Of a stretch of 24,502 bases of DNA, positions 1 to 7,420 are shown piece by piece. The stretch comes from an uncultured Clostridia bacterium. Lineage in GTDB: Bacteria; Bacillota; Clostridia; Lachnospirales; Anaerotignaceae. The first letter of the stretch is position 1; each line of letters starts with the position of its first letter. A program made the position numbers and the translations under genes. The stretch lies in NCBI GenBank assembly GCA_902477755.1, contig CABSIK010000022.1:1-24502 (forward strand). Direction: 5' to 3'. The notes under the pieces were generated by a model. The model saw only the letters and a program-made list of their open reading frames with translations. It was not told the origin of the DNA and did not search any database.

Positions 1-275
1 GCTCGCAGCCGTTGTATTTCGTCAAGCAGATCATTTTCCGCCTTTTTAGGCAGTTGCTTAGGTTCACCTTTACTTTTCTTGCCTCACCTTTCCACTGCAA
101 GCCCCTCTGAACCTTCAATTAAATAAATACGTTCCCCACTTTTTATTCGAGTGTCACAGCCGACCTCAAACTGTCTTGCTGTTTCCCAGTAGCTTAAATT
201 CTCCTCTAGCATAGTTTCTATTACCATTTTCTTGAATTCTGGCGGATAATGCTTATATGGTTTTCTTTTTGACAT
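1..275 (-). pseudogene. IS3-family transposase OrfA (helix-turn-helix), interrupted by a nonsense codon
   Basis: The reading frame starts at the ATG at 275, behind a GGGGTG ribosome binding site, and encodes a basic helix-turn-helix OrfA: MSKRKPYKHYPPEFKK followed by ETARQFEVG, as in IS3/IS150-group OrfA proteins. A TGA at 84-86 stops it after VER. Reading straight through in the same frame continues with family-typical sequence (GKKSKGEPKQLPKKAENDLL, then DEIQRLRA) to the window edge. The lesion is therefore a point nonsense change, most simply CGA to TGA, and not a frameshift. A Gly follows RIKS where I would expect Trp from family memory. The element is probably inactive unless it is complemented in trans. 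Confidence 0.75.
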
Positions 276-335
276 AAAAAACACCCCACTCATTATTCAG
301 AATATCATACTACCTAACAAATGGGGTGCCGTTCA
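1..335 (-). mobile_element. IS3-family insertion sequence end (partial, runs off the left edge)
   Basis: This is the orfA end of an IS3-family element. It holds a transposase orfA remnant preceded by a plausible terminal inverted repeat: on the minus strand, 335 down to about 311 begins TGAACGGCACCCCATTTGTT, which resembles IS150-group ends in starting with TG and carrying a CACCCC core. The outer boundary at 335 is inferred from this motif only, because the other end and any target-site duplication lie outside the window. Confidence 0.6.
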
Positions 336-391
336 ATTTTTAAAGATTCAGGCTATTCTTTTTATCTTAATTTTCCTATTCTTCCACTTTT

Positions 392-1216
392 TTATTTCAT
401 GGAAAACAGCTTCATTTTTTTGTCAGTAGCTTCTTTTACAGCTTCCACCAGATAAGGGAACATATCCGTTGCAGAAACAGCGCCTGCTGCCAGTGCTTTT
501 TTGGCACCTTCTGCGTATGCCACATTGATATCTGTGAAAATATTGATTTTGCTGATGCCGCTGGAAATGGCATGACGAAAATCTTCATCTGTCAATCCAG
601 AGCCGCCATGAAGCACAAGAGGTGTATCCATCTGTGCCGCAATGGTTTCGATGCGTGCAAAATCCAGTTTCGGAGGAAATTTATAAGCCCCATGGGCTGT
701 ACCCACTGCAATGGCAAGGGCATCACAGCCTGTATGCTGAACAAATTCCAACGCCTGGGCAGGGTCTGTGTAAAAAGCAGAAGGATCATGTCCAGCTGCT
801 TCCCCTACATGCCCCAGTTCCGCTTCCAGGGTAGCACCGTAACTGTGGGCGATATCTGCCATTTCTTTTACTTTCTTCAGATTATCTTCGTATGTATCTG
901 TGGAGCAGTCATACATAACAGAAGTAAAACCAAGTTCCAGTGCTTTCACACAAAGATCATGGGTCAAACCATGGTCAAAATGCAGCACAACAGGCACAGA
1001 AGCCCGTTTTGCCATAGGCAGGAGCATATCCGCTGTTTCTTCCAATGTAGCTGTATTCAGCAGCACTTCTGCTGTACCAATGATGACAGGACACTGATTT
1101 TCTTCGGCTGCCTGCAAAACACCTTTTGCCATTTCCAGATTCACTGCATTGAAAAGTCCAACGCCATATTTCCCTGCTCTTGCAGGACGCAATACATCAT
1201 TTAAATTTACTAACAT
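392..1216 (-). CDS. Class II ketose-bisphosphate aldolase (fructose/tagatose-bisphosphate aldolase family)
   Basis: The product is 274 residues, the usual length for a zinc-dependent class II aldolase that splits a ketose bisphosphate into dihydroxyacetone phosphate plus an aldehyde in the cytosol. Visible motifs are VVLHFDHG (residues 76-83, catalytic Asp81 and zinc ligand His82), EAELGHVGE (131-139), GTAHGAY (172-178, zinc His175), LHGGSGL (202-208, zinc His203) and the phosphate-binding KINIFTDI. The ATG at 1216 is chosen because GGAGG sits just upstream; a longer frame to 1255 would run further into the preceding kinase gene. The start overlaps the end of that kinase gene by 7 bp, so the two are translationally coupled. 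The exact sugar (fructose, tagatose or an inositol-derived keto acid) cannot be told from sequence. No terminator is visible between its stop and the IS end. Confidence 0.88.
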   Translation of the reverse strand: MLVNLNDVLRPARAGKYGVGLFNAVNLEMAKGVLQAAEENQCPVIIGTAEVLLNTATLEETADMLLPMAKRASVPVVLHFDHGLTHDLCVKALELGFTSVMYDCSTDTYEDNLKKVKEMADIAHSYGATLEAELGHVGEAAGHDPSAFYTDPAQALEFVQHTGCDALAIAVGTAHGAYKFPPKLDFARIETIAAQMDTPLVLHGGSGLTDEDFRHAISSGISKINIFTDINVAYAEGAKKALAAGAVSATDMFPYLVEAVKEATDKKMKLFSMK

Positions 1217-2361
1217 GTTCCTTCCTCCGTTTTTAACAAGTCTTGTTTTTTCCATCCATTCTTAATACGTTCTAACTGCTCCGCAAAAGGTTTGATACCA
1301 CTAAGGGCATCATAAGCTGCTACACAACTTGCCCCTGTTGCTGATGCCAGATGCAGACAGGTTTCCAAGTCATATCCCTGCAAAAGAGCACTGAGAAAGG
1401 CTGCAATGGTAGTATCTCCTGCGCCTGTACCTGAAAGCACCTGCTCAGGCGTATAACTTTTTTCAAAACCGGATTTTCCTGCCCAATCCAGAAAATACAA
1501 TCCGCTTTTTTCTTCCAGTTCTTTCTGCACCTTTGCGTCTCCCATATCATAATACAGCCCGGGCGCCCCGCATTTGATAAGAAAATTCCTTGCGCCCATT
1601 GAACGCAGTTTTTCTGCCAAAGGCAAAATATCTGATAAGGATAAAATCCCCGTTACATCGCTGCCCTTTGCCCTCTCAATCCACTCTGCGTAAGTTTCTG
1701 GTGCAATCATCATGCACAATTCCTCAATGCTTGGCACAAAGAAATCCACATAAGGCAATACCTGACGCAGGATTTCCTCCCAATTCTGTCGTGCCGCTTC
1801 CGAAGCTGGGTCTATTGCCGCCAAATCCAAAGACGTCAGCACACCTGATTCATGGACTTTCTGAAAAATGCGCACCAATTCTCTCCCCTGATTGAGGTAC
1901 ATATTCCGCATGATGGGTGGATACCCAAAATGGAATAAGTCTGCCTTAGCGATTTCCGCAAAATCCAAATCTTCATAAGAAAAGGTATGGTTTGCGCCGG
2001 GATGGTGCAGAAACATACGGTCAATGCCCGGAATGGCAAGGACAATACTATAAGATGTAGTTGCATTTGCGTCCACGATCATCCCTTCTGCTGCATGATG
2101 GGGTTCCAAAATGGAAAGTATGGTCTTGCCCAGTGCATCATCGCCAATCTTGCCCATAAGCTTTGTTTCAATACCTAATTTCTGCATAGCAAGTCCCGTA
2201 TTCGCTACGGCACCGCCTGTATGAATATCTGCCGCTCCCACATCAATGAGTTTGCCTGGTTCCAATATCTTTTCCAGCTGGCTTCCCCTGTGCCCATGAA
2301 AAACAGGTGTGATGTCCAGACAGATATGACCAGCAACAACGGCAGTACGCTGCTCTTTCAT
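1210..2361 (-). CDS. PfkB-family (ribokinase-like) carbohydrate kinase
   Basis: The product is 383 residues and belongs to the PfkB/ribokinase superfamily, which phosphorylates sugars or nucleosides with ATP. Seen are the N-terminal VVAGHICLDI strand, the GGAVANTGLAMQKLG motif (49-63) and the C-terminal signature SGTGAGDTTIAAF (310-322) containing the GAGD anion hole and catalytic Asp316. At 383 residues it is longer than the usual 300-330, with extra sequence in the central third. The start at 2361 (MKEQRTAVV) is chosen because a GGGGGTG site lies about 6 nt upstream; a frame extension to 2388 lacks such a site. It is the first gene of a two-gene unit with the aldolase, which suggests that it makes the sugar bisphosphate, or a monophosphate precursor, that the aldolase cleaves. 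Substrate unknown. Confidence 0.85.
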   Translation of the reverse strand: MKEQRTAVVAGHICLDITPVFHGHRGSQLEKILEPGKLIDVGAADIHTGGAVANTGLAMQKLGIETKLMGKIGDDALGKTILSILEPHHAAEGMIVDANATTSYSIVLAIPGIDRMFLHHPGANHTFSYEDLDFAEIAKADLFHFGYPPIMRNMYLNQGRELVRIFQKVHESGVLTSLDLAAIDPASEAARQNWEEILRQVLPYVDFFVPSIEELCMMIAPETYAEWIERAKGSDVTGILSLSDILPLAEKLRSMGARNFLIKCGAPGLYYDMGDAKVQKELEEKSGLYFLDWAGKSGFEKSYTPEQVLSGTGAGDTTIAAFLSALLQGYDLETCLHLASATGASCVAAYDALSGIKPFAEQLERIKNGWKKQDLLKTEEGTC

Positions 2362-2399
2362 AACTTCACCCCCAAGGCTTTCCAACAAATTCTGTACTC

Positions 2400-2428
2400 A
2401 TTTTAGCACAATCCTGTCCTTCTGTCAT
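2400..2428 (-). promoter_or_regulatory. Probable sigma-A promoter of the kinase-aldolase unit
   Basis: On the minus strand, ATGACA (2428-2423) is followed by a 17-nt spacer and TAAAAT (2405-2400), with an extended -10 TGC directly before it. This matches the vegetative consensus well and lies about 40 bp upstream of the kinase start, after the terminator of the preceding unit. Confidence 0.6.
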
Positions 2429-2443
2429 GGGCAAATTCCATGA

Positions 2444-2482
2444 AAAAAACAGGAAGCAATTTGATGGATTGCCTCCTGTTTC
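2444..2482 (-). terminator. Rho-independent terminator after the M29 aminopeptidase gene
   Basis: Reading the minus strand, AAACAGGAGGCAAT and ATTGCTTCCTGTTT form a long stem around a 7-nt loop, followed by a run of seven T. It begins only a few bases after the aminopeptidase stop codon, so it closes that transcription unit. Confidence 0.85.
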
Positions 2483-2485
2483 TCA

Positions 2486-3604
2486 TTATTTCAACACTTC
2501 CGGCAGGAAATGTCCTTTTTCGTAGAACAGTTCCCCATCGGCATAAATCTTGCCCTCTTTTGTCATATCATTGATCATATCCCAATGAATAGCAGAGGTG
2601 TTTTTACCGCCAGCCTCCTGAAAACCTTCACCGATTGCCATGTGCATGGAACCGCCGATTTTTTCATCAAAAAGAATGTTTTTGGTGTGCTTCTGAATGC
2701 CATAATTGGTACCGATAGCAACCTCCCCAAAATACCGAGAACCTTCGTCTGTGTCGATATAAGAAAGGAGATTTGCATTCTTTTCCGCGTCTTTGCAGAC
2801 TGCTTCCACAATTCTGCCCTTCTCCACTGTCAAACGCACTTCCTCAAATTCATGTCCATTGATGATGGAAGGATAAGAGAATGTGATATATCCATTCACG
2901 CCATCCTCCACAGGAGAAGTGAAGATTTCCCCATCAGGGAAATTTTCCTGTCCGCAGCAGTTGATCCATTTTCTGCCTGCCACATTGACACGAATATCCG
3001 TATCTTTGGAAAGGATATGGAGTTCTTTTTTGCCATCCAGATACTTCACCCATTTTTCCTGCTCTGCCGCCATTTCTTTCCATTTAGCAACAGGATCGGC
3101 TTCATAGAGGTAACCAGCCTGATATACAAAATCTTCGTATTCCTCCAAACTCATGCCTGCATTCTGGGCATCACCATTGGTAGGGAACTGGGTGCCGCAC
3201 CAGCGCAGTTCTCCTGTGCCCATACGATCAGAATAAATCTTGCGATTATCCTTATTGGCAAGTCTGCGTTCTTTCAGTCTTTCCCCAGGGATGGACTGCA
3301 TGGTTTTGGTGTTTTCACTGCCCCATGCGCTGATCCAAACATCAGAGGATGCGCAGGCACCAGAACGAATGTTGGGGCGTGCGTACTGCTCTGCTGTGCC
3401 GTTTTTCAGTATGGTTGCATCTACATCAGGAATATCCACATAATACTCTACCAGAGCCCCCTTTGCTACTGCCGCTCTCGCCACTGCTTTGATAAAGGGC
3501 AGTGCACAATCTTCCGCGGAAATGGCAACTTTATCTCCAGCTTTCACATTGGTAGAATAATTCACCAGTACTTCTGCCAGTTTTTCCAATCTTTCATCTC
3601 TCAT
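2486..3604 (-). CDS. M29-family metallo-aminopeptidase
   Basis: The product is 372 residues, a cytosolic leucyl-type aminopeptidase of MEROPS family M29 (AmpS / aminopeptidase T group), which uses two metal ions to release N-terminal residues from peptides. Seen are the N-terminal MRDERLEKLAEVLVNYS opening typical of the family, GEVAIGTNYGIQ and the metal-site segment GEGFQEAGGKNTSAIHWDMI near the C-terminus, carrying Glu, His and Asp ligands. The length is close to the 370-410 norm. The ATG at 3604 is preferred, with GAGGTG 9 nt upstream; a GTG at 3613 in the same frame has that motif too close to be used. It follows the isochorismatase-family gene by about 10 nt and is therefore its operon partner. 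Confidence 0.87.
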   Translation of the reverse strand: MRDERLEKLAEVLVNYSTNVKAGDKVAISAEDCALPFIKAVARAAVAKGALVEYYVDIPDVDATILKNGTAEQYARPNIRSGACASSDVWISAWGSENTKTMQSIPGERLKERRLANKDNRKIYSDRMGTGELRWCGTQFPTNGDAQNAGMSLEEYEDFVYQAGYLYEADPVAKWKEMAAEQEKWVKYLDGKKELHILSKDTDIRVNVAGRKWINCCGQENFPDGEIFTSPVEDGVNGYITFSYPSIINGHEFEEVRLTVEKGRIVEAVCKDAEKNANLLSYIDTDEGSRYFGEVAIGTNYGIQKHTKNILFDEKIGGSMHMAIGEGFQEAGGKNTSAIHWDMINDMTKEGKIYADGELFYEKGHFLPEVLK

Positions 3605-3614
3605 GCCCTTCACC

Positions 3615-4139
3615 TCACTTTACTACACACTGACACATTTTCATGGTCTGCAATGCGGCGTTATGACTTTCTGGTGTAACTCCAGCGCAACAAGAAGGGT
3701 CTACAGTCACTTTCACTTCAGGCATTCTGGTTTTGATCAAAATGGCATTGGATACCACACAAATATCTGTGCAAAGACCGATGAGTTCGATTTCCACTTC
3801 ATCCTGTCCTACTGTTTCAAAATACAGCATATCCGCCAGTGCCTGAGAACCAAATGCGCCTTTGTTCACAATAACCGCACCTTCCAACGCTTTTGCCACT
3901 TTTTTATTGATCTCCCAGCCCTTCGTGCCTTCCACGCAATGGACAACAGGCAGGAATTTCCCTTCCTGTGTTTCCAGATAGTCTTCTCCATGGGTATCTC
4001 TGGTGGCATAGATGCAATCCTTTGGATATTCCTTAATCTTTGCCACTACATTATCCACAATGGCTTCCGCCTCTTTTGTACCCAGCGCGCCGTCGATAAA
4101 ATCGTTCTGCATATCAATCACAACCAGTAATTTTTTCAT
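3615..4139 (-). CDS. Isochorismatase-family cysteine hydrolase (nicotinamidase-like)
   Basis: The product is 174 residues. It carries the family triad: Asp in VIDMQNDFIDG near the N-terminus, Lys in the VIVNKGAFGS segment, and the nucleophilic Cys in IGLCTDICVVSNAI, preceded by the usual bulge. The family includes nicotinamidases and N-carbamoyl amidohydrolases. Nicotinamide to nicotinate conversion is the commonest role for short members with DMQNDF, but the substrate is not proved here. I prefer the ATG at 4139 (MKKLLVV) because GGATGG lies about 8 nt upstream; an in-frame ATG at 4151 would be preceded only by an immediately adjacent AAGG. It is first in a two-gene unit with the aminopeptidase, under a good promoter at 4184-4212. 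Confidence 0.82.
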   Translation of the reverse strand: MKKLLVVIDMQNDFIDGALGTKEAEAIVDNVVAKIKEYPKDCIYATRDTHGEDYLETQEGKFLPVVHCVEGTKGWEINKKVAKALEGAVIVNKGAFGSQALADMLYFETVGQDEVEIELIGLCTDICVVSNAILIKTRMPEVKVTVDPSCCAGVTPESHNAALQTMKMCQCVVK

Positions 4140-4183
4140 ATCATATCCCATCCTTTCGATTCAAAATATTAGGATTCTGTACC

Positions 4184-4212
4184 ATTGTACCACGGTAAAA
4201 AATGGGTTTCAA
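4184..4212 (-). promoter_or_regulatory. Sigma-A promoter of the isochorismatase-aminopeptidase unit
   Basis: The minus strand shows TTGAAA (4212-4207), exactly 17 nt, then TACAAT (4189-4184) with TGG in the extended -10 position. The start codon lies about 45 nt downstream. Confidence 0.68.
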
Positions 4213-4250
4213 CCATTTGCCCACTTCTTGTATATACACTTGACAATACA

Positions 4251-4284
4251 AAAACAGCAGCAACGGCAAAACACCTTGCTGCTG
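4251..4284 (-). terminator. Rho-independent terminator after the stalk-domain protein gene
   Basis: On the minus strand, ACAGCAGCAA and TTGCTGCTGT form a perfect 10-bp stem followed by TTTT. It lies right after the stop codon at 4292 and ends that single-gene unit. Confidence 0.85.
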
Positions 4285-4291
4285 TCAAAAC

Positions 4292-5386
4292 TCATTTTAC
4301 TTCTGTACCGCCCCATTCTACAACAGTAAAACCATTGCGTTCAAAAGGCTGCAATTCTTGTGGTGTTACTTCTACTGGTTTTTCCAAAGGACGAAATGCC
4401 ATAAACACTCGCAGGACACTGTCCGGCGCTGGCTGAATATCCAGTTTTGCCTGTTCTGTGTAGTTTTCCTGTTGGAAAGAAATCAGGTTATAAGCATTGC
4501 CCTGCATATAAGGCAACCAATAGACGATAAAGTCATTGGATTCTTTCGGAGAAAGACCCATCTGCGCCAATGTTTTTTGCAAAAATGCCGCTGTATCTTC
4601 CCCTTTTACCACAAATCCTTCTGAGAAATCCACATCCAACTGTCCATTGCCTTCCCAGAAAAGGTAGGAATATTCCAGCCCATCGGCATGGTTGGTCAGC
4701 GTGCCGTCTGGCTGGGCTGTTACCTGCCAGCCATCGTCATAAGCAGGATATGTCACCGTCAAATCTCCGGCATAATCTAATTTCACAGAAACATCTGTTG
4801 TGGTTTCGGGATAAAGATAGATGACAGGCTTCCGATAGGCAATAGGTGTGCCATCTGGATATGTTTTCGGCTGAGAAAGAACTTCTGTCACTTTTTCCTC
4901 TTCACACCACTCTACATTCATATCGATCAAATCCGCGATATTTCTTAATTTATAAAAAGTATAACCATCAATCACATAGCCTTCTTCAACTTTGCCGGTT
5001 TCCATCATATTATATCCGTTTACCACAATAATAGAATCTGTCAGATACGCCCTTTGATTCTCTGTTCCCACATCGAAGGTTTTCCCCTCTGCTGGGTCAA
5101 TGTATTTCCCCGTTCCTGTTCCAATGGAAATGATATTGGTTCCCTTTTGATAACTCAAATCAAAATGGTGCTTTTCATTTGTGGCATAGGCAGACACCAT
5201 TTTTGCCACATCTCTTAGGCGGAAATAAGTATACCCATCAATGTTGTAGCCCGGCATTTGGGTTTCCGTACCATCCCAAACCACAGTCTGATGAACAGGC
5301 GTTGCTGTTTTTTCTGTTTTTTCCGCCGCAAAGGCAGTATTTCCCATCAATAATACCGCTGCCATACACAAAGCAATTCGTTTCAT
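4292..5386 (-). CDS. Secreted protein with copper-amine-oxidase-N-like stalk repeats and an uncharacterised C-terminal domain
   Basis: The product is 364 residues. It starts with a clear signal peptide (MKRIALCMAAVLLMGNTAFA, cleaved after AFA-A), so it is exported. The N-terminal half contains two copies of a motif like the amine-oxidase N-terminal stalk domain: GYNIDGYTYFRLRDVAKMV and GYVIDGYTFYKLRNIADLI. The C-terminal half begins at KPVIYLYPETTTDVSV and continues with YPAYDDGW, LEYSYLFWEGN and FVVKGEDTAAFL, ending FTVVEWGGTEVK. From memory this block recurs in other clostridial proteins without an assigned function. The start at 5386 has AGGGGG about 7 nt upstream. It is monocistronic, divergent from the T-box/proS unit. 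Binding to the wall or surface is plausible; no catalytic motif is evident. Confidence 0.75.
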   Translation of the reverse strand: MKRIALCMAAVLLMGNTAFAAEKTEKTATPVHQTVVWDGTETQMPGYNIDGYTYFRLRDVAKMVSAYATNEKHHFDLSYQKGTNIISIGTGTGKYIDPAEGKTFDVGTENQRAYLTDSIIVVNGYNMMETGKVEEGYVIDGYTFYKLRNIADLIDMNVEWCEEEKVTEVLSQPKTYPDGTPIAYRKPVIYLYPETTTDVSVKLDYAGDLTVTYPAYDDGWQVTAQPDGTLTNHADGLEYSYLFWEGNGQLDVDFSEGFVVKGEDTAAFLQKTLAQMGLSPKESNDFIVYWLPYMQGNAYNLISFQQENYTEQAKLDIQPAPDSVLRVFMAFRPLEKPVEVTPQELQPFERNGFTVVEWGGTEVK

Positions 5387-5431
5387 ACAAATCCCCCTTT
5401 TCCGTTTTCATGCCAACATTTCCTTGTTTTC

Positions 5432-5440
5432 ATATTAGCA
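5432..5440 (-). promoter_or_regulatory. Possible extended -10 promoter of the stalk-domain protein gene
   Basis: The minus strand reads TGC then TAATAT, about 45 nt before the start codon. No convincing -35 box is present 16-18 nt further upstream, so this is a tentative extended -10 promoter. Confidence 0.35.
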
Positions 5441-5493
5441 CATCCGCATTACACCGCCGTTACAAAATTCTTACGTTTTTCCGTCGGTTTTCC

Positions 5494-5523
5494 TTGACAG
5501 CACAAGGCATTTCGGTTTATGAT
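5494..5523 (+). promoter_or_regulatory. Sigma-A promoter of the T-box/proS unit
   Basis: A perfect -35 TTGACA (5494-5499), an 18-nt spacer and TATGAT (5518-5523) lie just before the folded T-box leader. Transcription would start near 5530. Confidence 0.72.
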
Positions 5524-5527
5524 AATA

Positions 5528-5761
5528 GCTGATATCGGCTACGACCGGGAATAGTACAAAAGCCCTTTGTCTTCAGAAAACAGGCGGTTGATGCGAGCCT
5601 TGGCAAACCTTTTGGAACCTGCCCCGAAAGCTCCGCAGGGAAAATGCGGCGTATTCCGGCGTTAACGGATTTCGAGCGGACAGCAGGCGTTTCTGCTGTC
5701 AAGGAGGGTGGCACCGCCAATGATACCTTGGTCCCTTTGTGTGGGGACGAAGGCTTTTTTT
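5528..5761 (+). promoter_or_regulatory. T-box riboswitch, proline-specific (CCU specifier)
   Basis: This untranslated leader has T-box landmarks in order. A stem I opening CCGGGAATAGTAC (5545-5557) contains the AGTA element. A GCGAGCC distal-loop-like motif lies near 5593-5599. The specifier context GGAA-CCT-GCC puts a proline codon at 5618-5620. The hallmark T-box GGGTGGCACCGC lies at 5706-5717. A terminator helix (CCTTGGTCCC pairing with GGGGACGAAGG, 5726-5753) then runs into seven T. Uncharged tRNA-Pro would pair with the specifier and the T-box bulge, favour the antiterminator and allow proS transcription. The specifier assignment rests on motif position and agrees with the downstream gene. 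Together with the promoter it explains the 438-base gap between the stalk-protein gene and proS. Confidence 0.92.
5726..5761 (+). terminator. Conditional terminator of the proline T-box
   Basis: CCTT-G-GTCCC pairs with GGGGAC-G-AAGG and is followed by CTTTTTTT. The 5' arm begins just after the T-box sequence and is mutually exclusive with the antiterminator, as is usual for this riboswitch class. Confidence 0.85.
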
Positions 5762-5824
5762 ATGGAAAAATGTCCCTCTGGTATCCGAAAAAACAGAAAG
5801 ATTTTTATAGAGGAGGAAACACCA

Positions 5825-7261
5825 ATGGCAAAAGAAAAGAAATTTGTAGAATCCATCACCGATATGGAGCTGGATTTCCCCCAGTGGTATACGGACGTAG
5901 TAAAAAAAGCTGACCTGACAGAATATTCTTCTCTGAAAGGCTGTATGATCATTCGTCCCTATGGCTACGCAATCTGGGAACTGATCCAGAAACAACTGGA
6001 TGAACGCTTCAAAGCAACAGGTCATGAAAACGTATACATGCCCATGTTTATCCCCGAAAGCCTGCTGCAAAAAGAAAAAGACCATGTAGAAGGCTTCGCA
6101 CCCGAAGTTGCCTGGGTAACTCATGGCGGTGAAAAGAAACTGGAAGAACGCATCTGTGTTCGCCCCACTTCCGAAACACTGTTCTGCGAACATTACGCAA
6201 ACATCATCCAGTCCTACCGTGACCTGCCGAAACTGTACAACCAGTGGTGCTCCGTTGTTCGTTGGGAAAAAACAACTCGCCCTTTCCTGCGTACCATGGA
6301 ATTCTTGTGGCAGGAAGGCCATACAGCCCACGCTACAGCAGAAGAAGCGCAGGAAGAAACACTGAAAATGCTGAACGTATATGCTGATTTCTGCCATGAT
6401 GTACTGGCAATCCCTGTTATCAAAGGCGAAAAAACAGAAAAAGAACGTTTCGCAGGTGCTGCCCACACATTCACCATCGAAAGCTTGATGCACGACGGTA
6501 AAGCACTGCAGTCCGGTACCAGCCACAACTTCGGCGATGGTTTCGCAAAAGCATTCGGCATCCAGTACACAGACAAAGACAACAAACTGCAGTATGTTCA
6601 CCAGACCAGCTGGGGCATGACCACCAGACTGATTGGTGCCATCATCATGGTGCACGGTGACAACAGCGGTCTGGTACTGCCTCCTATGATCGCACCTACA
6701 CAGGTTGTTATCATCCCTATCGCACAGCACAAAGAAGGCGTACTGGAAAAAGCTGGCGAACTGAAAGACAGACTGGCTTCCATATGCCGTATCAAACTGG
6801 ACGACTCCGACAAATCCGCAGGCTGGAAATTCAGCGAATATGAAATGAAAGGTGTGCCTCTGCGTCTGGAAATCGGTCCTAAGGATATGGAAAAGAACCA
6901 GGCTGTTCTGGCAAGACGTGACACAGGCGAAAAGATCGTTGTTTCTCTGGATGAACTGGAAACAAAAATCCCTGAACTGCTGAAAGACATTCAGGCAAAC
7001 CTGCTGCAGAAAGCAACAGAACGCCGTGACTCCAAAACATACGTTGCACACAACATGGAAGAATTTGAAAAAGAAATCAACGAAACACCTGGTTTCATCA
7101 AAGCCATGTGGTGCGGCGATCAGGCATGTGAAGATGCCATCAAAGAAAAAACAGCTGCAACCAGCAGATGTATTCCTTTCGAACAGGAAGAAATCGACTC
7201 CGTTTGCGTATGCTGCGGCAAACCTGCAAAACACATGGTTTACTGGGGCAGAGCATATTAA
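5825..7261 (+). CDS. proS: Prolyl-tRNA synthetase, short archaeal/eukaryote-type (ProRS type 3)
   Basis: The product is 478 residues and charges tRNA-Pro with proline in the cytosol. It lacks the large insertion editing domain of the longer bacterial ProRS. Class II motifs are visible: motif 2 with RWEKTTRPFLRT and EFLWQEGHTAHAT, the GTSHNFGDGFAKAFG segment, and motif 3 region VLPPMIAPTQVVIIPIAQH leading into the anticodon-binding domain. The C-terminal domain has a four-Cys zinc-type cluster (CGDQACE and VCVCCGK) and ends in the family-typical VYWGRAY. The ATG at 5825 is chosen because AGGAGG lies at 5811-5816; the frame is open further upstream, but that part is the T-box leader. It is controlled by the proline T-box and closed by a strong terminator. 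This ProRS form is common in Clostridia. Confidence 0.96.
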   Translation: MAKEKKFVESITDMELDFPQWYTDVVKKADLTEYSSLKGCMIIRPYGYAIWELIQKQLDERFKATGHENVYMPMFIPESLLQKEKDHVEGFAPEVAWVTHGGEKKLEERICVRPTSETLFCEHYANIIQSYRDLPKLYNQWCSVVRWEKTTRPFLRTMEFLWQEGHTAHATAEEAQEETLKMLNVYADFCHDVLAIPVIKGEKTEKERFAGAAHTFTIESLMHDGKALQSGTSHNFGDGFAKAFGIQYTDKDNKLQYVHQTSWGMTTRLIGAIIMVHGDNSGLVLPPMIAPTQVVIIPIAQHKEGVLEKAGELKDRLASICRIKLDDSDKSAGWKFSEYEMKGVPLRLEIGPKDMEKNQAVLARRDTGEKIVVSLDELETKIPELLKDIQANLLQKATERRDSKTYVAHNMEEFEKEINETPGFIKAMWCGDQACEDAIKEKTAATSRCIPFEQEEIDSVCVCCGKPAKHMVYWGRAY

Positions 7262-7276
7262 TCTTACTCAAACATA

Positions 7277-7315
7277 CAAAAAGGACTGGACAGATATTCT
7301 GTCCCAGTCCTTTTT
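7277..7315 (+). terminator. Rho-independent terminator of proS
   Basis: AAAGGACTGG-ACAGA and TCTGT-CCCAGTCCTTT form a 15-bp stem with a very small loop, followed by TTTTTCTTTT. It lies 16 bases after the proS stop. Confidence 0.9.
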
Positions 7316-7334
7316 CTTTTCCCGATGTATATTC

Positions 7335-7363
7335 TTGTAAAACTTTTCTCCCTATGCTATATT
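7335..7363 (+). promoter_or_regulatory. Probable sigma-A promoter for the small membrane-anchored protein gene
   Basis: TTGTAA (7335-7340), a 17-nt spacer and TATATT (7358-7363) with TGC in the extended -10 position lie about 58 nt upstream of the start codon at 7421. Confidence 0.6.
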
Positions 7364-7420
7364 GTCATTAAGAATATCATCCGTTGCTATTTCGCACATA
7401 ACGCAGAAAAGAGGGATTCC

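Noticed and set aside
84..86. Possible recoded (selenocysteine) TGA in the IS orfA.
   Set aside because: Transposase OrfA proteins do not use selenocysteine, the expected residue there is a basic one, and no nearby hairpin is evident; a nonsense mutation is simpler.
2510..3679. A 389-codon open frame on the plus strand opposite the M29 aminopeptidase gene.
   Set aside because: It covers two real minus-strand genes and an intergenic junction, and shows no recognisable domain or start signal.
4229..4238. Palindrome TGTATATACA upstream of the isochorismatase-family gene promoter, as a possible operator.
   Set aside because: It is only 10 bp, AT-rich and about 17 bp upstream of the -35. The same ten bases occur inside the terminator at 8011-8020, which suggests chance.
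5699..7234. A 511-codon open frame on the minus strand opposite proS.
   Set aside because: It is rich in Phe, Cys, His and Gln, has no ribosome binding site or motif, and mirrors the codon bias of proS, which is strongly supported on the other strand.
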